DNA of 16,304 nt from an uncultured Streptococcus sp. GTDB lineage: Bacteria > Bacillota > Bacilli > Lactobacillales > Streptococcaceae. Location: NCBI GenBank assembly GCA_934201655.1, contig CAKPXD010000017.1:1-16304 (forward strand). Direction: 5' to 3'. Every line of letters starts with the position of its first letter. Positions within the stretch are counted from its first letter, which is position 1. The notes beneath the pieces were generated by a model. It had not been told where the DNA came from, did no database searches, and was given only the letters and a program-made list of their open reading frames with translations. This document shows, one piece after another, positions 13,449-16,304 of the stretch. The position numbers and the translations under genes are program-made.

Positions 13449-14284
13449 TGAAATTAGCTCAAATTTTTAAAGATTTTGAGGAAAAGTTAATAGTACAAGG
13501 AGAGGAAGCAGAAAGCCTCTCCTTTGTCTATCGTAGCCTAAAAAATCTATCTTTTACAGACTTCATCTTTACTCTTCAGCAAGAAGTAACAGAGGAAGAG
13601 AAGCAATTTGTGGAGGAAATTTACCAGAAATTAGCAGTACATATACCTGCCCAGTACATTATTGGTCATGCTGATTTTTTTGGGATGAAGTTAAAAGTAG
13701 ATGAGCGAGTTTTGATTCCTCGTCCAGAGACAGAAGAGCTAGTAGACCTCATCTTGACTGAAAATCCTGAGAAAAATCTCAAAGTACTAGATATCGGAAC
13801 AGGAAGCGGTGCAATAGCCCTTGCTTTAGCTAAAAATAGACCGGATTGGTCGGTCACAGCTGCGGACATTTCACAGGATGCTTTAGACTTATCGTTGGAG
13901 AATGCTAACGCTCAAAATCTAAATCTCTCTTTTATCAAATCTGACTGTTTCTCTGAAATTTCTTCAAAATATGATATAATTGTATCCAATCCACCATACA
14001 TTTCTCGAGCAGATGAGGTAGAAGTTGGCTTGAATGTTTTGCATTCAGAACCACATTTGGCACTTTTTGCTGACGAGGATGGCCTAGCTATCTACCGTAG
14101 AATTGCGGAAGACTCCAAGGACTATCTAAATGATGGTGGTAAGATTTATCTTGAAATTGGCTACAAACAAGGTCAAAGTGTGCCCGCTCTCTTTATGGAA
14201 AATCTTCCAGAGAAACGAGTTCGAACACTTAAAGACCAATTTGGCCAAGATAGGATGGTAGTCATTGATGATGGAGAAAATTAA
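13448..14284 (+). CDS. prmC: PrmC (HemK), release factor glutamine methyltransferase
   Basis: S-adenosylmethionine-dependent enzyme that N5-methylates the glutamine of the GGQ motif in release factors (here Gln236 of the RF1 encoded just upstream). The protein has a small helical N-terminal substrate-recognition domain, the linker hairpin with LIPRPETEELV (about 89-99), the SAM-binding loop DIGTGSGAIALAL (115-127), and the catalytic NPPY at 181-184. The length (278) is typical. The ATG overlaps the prfA stop codon, and the 3' end overlaps the next gene by 17 nt. The old name hemK reflects an early misassignment to heme synthesis. Confidence 0.97.
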   Translation: MKLAQIFKDFEEKLIVQGEEAESLSFVYRSLKNLSFTDFIFTLQQEVTEEEKQFVEEIYQKLAVHIPAQYIIGHADFFGMKLKVDERVLIPRPETEELVDLILTENPEKNLKVLDIGTGSGAIALALAKNRPDWSVTAADISQDALDLSLENANAQNLNLSFIKSDCFSEISSKYDIIVSNPPYISRADEVEVGLNVLHSEPHLALFADEDGLAIYRRIAEDSKDYLNDGGKIYLEIGYKQGQSVPALFMENLPEKRVRTLKDQFGQDRMVVIDDGEN

Positions 14285-14870
14285 GCAAGAGTTGGAAAAA
14301 GGTGGAGCTGTAGTTTTGCCGACCGAAACAGTTTATGGTCTCTTTGCAAAAGCGCTAGATAAAAAAGCTGTTGATCATGTCTACCAGCTTAAACGTCGTC
14401 CAAGAGACAAGGCACTTAATCTCAATGTCGCTCATCTAGACGATATCTTGAACTTTTCTAAGAATCAGCCACCTTATTTACAAAAACTTGTTGATAGTTT
14501 TCTTCCTGGTCCATTGACCATTATCCTAGAAGCTAATGACAAGGTCCCTTACTGGGTCAATTCAGACTTGACGACTGTTGGATTTCGCATGCCCAGTCAC
14601 CCTATAACTCTAGAATTGATTCGTGAGTTTGGTCCCTTAATCGGCCCGTCTGCAAATATTTCCGGACATACAAGTGGTGTTAGCTTTGAAGAGATTTTAA
14701 AAGACTTGGACCAAGAGGTTCTTGGTTTAGAAGATGATACTTTTTTAACAGGTCAAGATTCGACTATTTTAGACTTATCTGGCGGAAAGGTTAAGATTCT
14801 ACGCCAAGGTTCGATAACTCGAGAAGATATCCTTGCCAAGATACCTGAAATTCCTTTTGAGGAGGTATGA
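14268..14870 (+). CDS. L-threonylcarbamoyladenylate synthase (Sua5/YwlC/TsaC family)
   Basis: Makes threonylcarbamoyl-AMP from threonine, bicarbonate and ATP, the first step of the t6A37 modification of tRNAs reading ANN codons. YrdC-fold signatures are PTETVYGL (18-25), the basic KRRPRDKAL (42-50), PGPLTIIL, VGFRMPSHP, and SANISG (128-133). At 200 residues it is the short form, with a brief C-terminal tail rather than the full Sua5 domain. A TTG at 14265 would add one residue. ATG at 14268 or 14271 is more likely, with AGGATGG at about 14252-14258 as ribosome site. It overlaps the prmC end by 17 nt. The downstream tsaB, tsaD and tsaE genes are not in this window. Confidence 0.92.
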   Translation: MMEKIKQELEKGGAVVLPTETVYGLFAKALDKKAVDHVYQLKRRPRDKALNLNVAHLDDILNFSKNQPPYLQKLVDSFLPGPLTIILEANDKVPYWVNSDLTTVGFRMPSHPITLELIREFGPLIGPSANISGHTSGVSFEEILKDLDQEVLGLEDDTFLTGQDSTILDLSGGKVKILRQGSITREDILAKIPEIPFEEV

Positions 14871-14871
14871 C

Positions 14872-15318
14872 ATGCTACGTGCTTTGAAAGCAACAGATGT
14901 TGCATCGATTCATGAGATTAACAAAGATGCTTTAGGTTATGATTTTAGCCCTGAGGAAACGGCTAGTCAACTAGCAAAATTATCCCAAGACTCACATCAT
15001 TTCCTACTGGGGTTTGAGGAACCAACCAGCCATGACATACTTGGGTATGTACATGCTGAGGTTTATGAATCCCTTTATTCAAAACCAGGTTTTAACATCC
15101 TAGCTTTAGCTGTTTTGCCTCAAACACAAGGTAAAGGAATCGGTAAAACTTTGCTTGAAGGATTAGAACAGGAAGCAGAAAAACGTGGCTACAAGTTTAT
15201 ACGTTTAAACTCTGCAGACCATCGTATAGGTGCGCATGCTTTTTACGAAAAAGTTGGTTATACCTGTGATAAAATGCAGAAACGGTTTATTAAATTACTA
15301 AAAGGAGAAGACCTATGA
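14872..15318 (+). CDS. GNAT family N-acetyltransferase
   Basis: A 148-residue single-domain acetyltransferase of the GNAT fold, transferring acetyl from acetyl-CoA to an unknown amine. The acetyl-CoA binding motif A is [19 protein letters not shown], with the pyrophosphate loop QGKGIG at 86-91. The late motif [10 protein letters not shown] (111-120), with the usual tyrosine, is also present. The start at ATG 14872 is chosen because of the strong ribosome site GAGGAGG just upstream and [10 protein letters not shown] as a typical GNAT beginning; a TTG 13 codons upstream would lie inside sua5 and add an atypical basic tail. It lies 1 nt after the sua5 stop and overlaps glyA by 4 nt. The substrate cannot be told from sequence; placement between sua5 and glyA is conserved in streptococci as I recall. 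Confidence 0.92.
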   Translation: MLRALKATDVASIHEINKDALGYDFSPEETASQLAKLSQDSHHFLLGFEEPTSHDILGYVHAEVYESLYSKPGFNILALAVLPQTQGKGIGKTLLEGLEQEAEKRGYKFIRLNSADHRIGAHAFYEKVGYTCDKMQKRFIKLLKGEDL

Positions 15319-16304
15319 TTTTTGACAAAGATGATTTTAAAACATATGACGCAGAACTTTGGAATGCCATTGCCAAAGAAGAGGAACGCCAACAAAACAA
15401 TATTGAATTAATCGCTTCAGAGAACGTTGTATCTAAGGCTGTAATGGCAGCGCAAGGTTCCATCTTGACTAATAAATATGCCGAAGGTTATCCAGGACGT
15501 CGTTACTATGGTGGTACTGATGTAGTAGATATTATCGAAACTCTAGCTATCGAACGTGCGAAGGAGATTTTTGGAGCAAAGTTTGCTAATGTACAACCCC
15601 ACTCAGGAAGTCAAGCCAACTGTGCAGCATACATGGCTTTGATTGAGCCAGGTGATACAGTTATGGGAATGGATTTGGCTGCAGGTGGTCATTTGACTCA
15701 CGGGGCTCCTGTAAGCTTCTCAGGTCAAACCTACAACTTTGTTTCATACAGCGTTGATCCGGAGACAGAGCTATTGGACTTTGACGCCATCTTGAAACAA
15801 GCTCAAGAAGTGCAACCAAAACTTATCGTAGCTGGTGCCTCAGCCTATTCTCACATTATTGATTTCTCTAAATTCCGTGAAATTGCTGATGCTGTGGGCG
15901 CAAAACTCATGGTCGATATGGCTCACATTGCTGGCTTGGTTGCAGCCGGTCTTCATCCAAATCCAGTTCCATACGCACATATCACAACGACAACAACTCA
16001 CAAAACTCTTCGTGGACCACGTGGTGGGTTGATTTTGACGAACGACGAAGATCTTGCTAAGAAAATCAATTCCGCTATTTTCCCAGGTATCCAAGGTGGA
16101 CCATTAGAGCATGTTGTTGCTGCTAAGGCTGTAGCCTTTAAAGAAGTATTGGATCCAGCCTTTAAAGAATATGCTGCTAATGTTATCAAGAACAGCAAGG
16201 CCATGGCAGATGTCTTCTTGCAAGATTCTGATTTCCGTATTATGTCTGGTGGTACTGAAAACCACCTCTTCCTTGTTGATGTAACCAAGGTTGTAGAAAG
16301 TGGA
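15315..16304 (+). CDS. glyA: Serine hydroxymethyltransferase, 3' end outside the window
   Basis: PLP enzyme converting serine and tetrahydrofolate to glycine and 5,10-methylene-THF, the main one-carbon source for thymidylate, purines and methionine. The first 330 residues are present of about 418. Visible landmarks are [10 protein letters not shown] (31-40), [15 protein letters not shown] (53-67), the PLP region [10 protein letters not shown] (93-102), [12 protein letters not shown], and [15 protein letters not shown] with the Schiff-base lysine Lys230. The frame is open without a stop to the window edge. The ATG overlaps the acetyltransferase stop (ATGA at 15315-15318), and AAAGGAG (15301-15307) is its ribosome site. 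It is the last visible gene of the tdk operon, so any terminator is beyond this window. Confidence 0.97.
   Translation, partial: MIFDKDDFKTYDAELWNAIAKEEERQQNNIELIASENVVSKAVMAAQGSILTNKYAEGYPGRRYYGGTDVVDIIETLAIERAKEIFGAKFANVQPHSGSQANCAAYMALIEPGDTVMGMDLAAGGHLTHGAPVSFSGQTYNFVSYSVDPETELLDFDAILKQAQEVQPKLIVAGASAYSHIIDFSKFREIADAVGAKLMVDMAHIAGLVAAGLHPNPVPYAHITTTTTHKTLRGPRGGLILTNDEDLAKKINSAIFPGIQGGPLEHVVAAKAVAFKEVLDPAFKEYAANVIKNSKAMADVFLQDSDFRIMSGGTENHLFLVDVTKVVESG

Noticed and set aside
14833..14871. TTG start for the GNAT gene inside sua5
   Set aside because: The extra 13 residues are basic and atypical, and the GAGGAGG site right before ATG 14872 settles the start.

Overview
The window looks like chromosome of a mitis-group Streptococcus. 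The evidence is low-GC DNA, pneumococcal-type histidine triad (Pht) proteins beside an AdcAII zinc lipoprotein, AdcR-type operators, and a housekeeping series (mnmE, tautomerase, tdk, prfA, prmC, sua5, GNAT, glyA) in the order familiar from S. pneumoniae relatives. The left part differs from the pneumococcal layout as I remember it: the ribF end and an unknown membrane protein lie next to the pht genes, and there is one pht gene on each side of adcAII rather than two after it. I therefore favour a commensal such as S. mitis, S. oralis or S. infantis over S. pneumoniae, but the species is inference.

Layout. (1) 1-1366: the 3' end of ribF with a terminator, then a two-pass membrane protein of unknown function with its own promoter and a weak terminator. 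(2) 1400-8743: a zinc-acquisition island. A sigma-A promoter followed directly by two abutting AdcR boxes and a long leader, which holds overlapping AT-rich stem-loops and a third, perfect AdcR box, drives an 835-residue PhtA/B/D-type protein that ends at a strong terminator. A near copy of the same promoter and operator then drives adcAII and a very large (1162-residue) second Pht protein, which carries a 219-bp in-frame tandem repeat and histidine-rich linkers. (3) 8743-11362, minus strand: mnmE followed after 22 nt by pepT. It converges on the second pht gene at a bidirectional terminator. (4) 11477-11659, minus strand: a small 4-oxalocrotonate tautomerase-family gene. (5) 11712-16304, plus strand: a tight, probably co-transcribed operon of tdk, prfA, prmC, sua5/tsaC, a GNAT acetyltransferase and glyA (cut by the window end), with start-stop overlaps at several joints.

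How the genes work together. The Pht proteins are surface zinc-binding proteins with HxxHxH triads, and AdcAII is the solute-binding lipoprotein thought to hand zinc to the AdcCB importer, which is not in this window. Shared AdcR boxes mean the whole island should be switched on together when zinc is scarce. In the right-hand operon PrmC methylates the GGQ glutamine of the RF1 encoded just before it. Sua5 and, in the minus-strand operon, MnmE modify tRNAs. Tdk and GlyA feed nucleotide and one-carbon metabolism.

The most notable observations are the duplicated AdcR promoter module, the second operator and mutually exclusive hairpins in the leader of the first pht gene, the triad-duplicating 73-residue repeat in the second Pht protein, and the missing signal-peptide cysteine in the first. 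I see no mobile element, CRISPR array or tRNA/rRNA gene.
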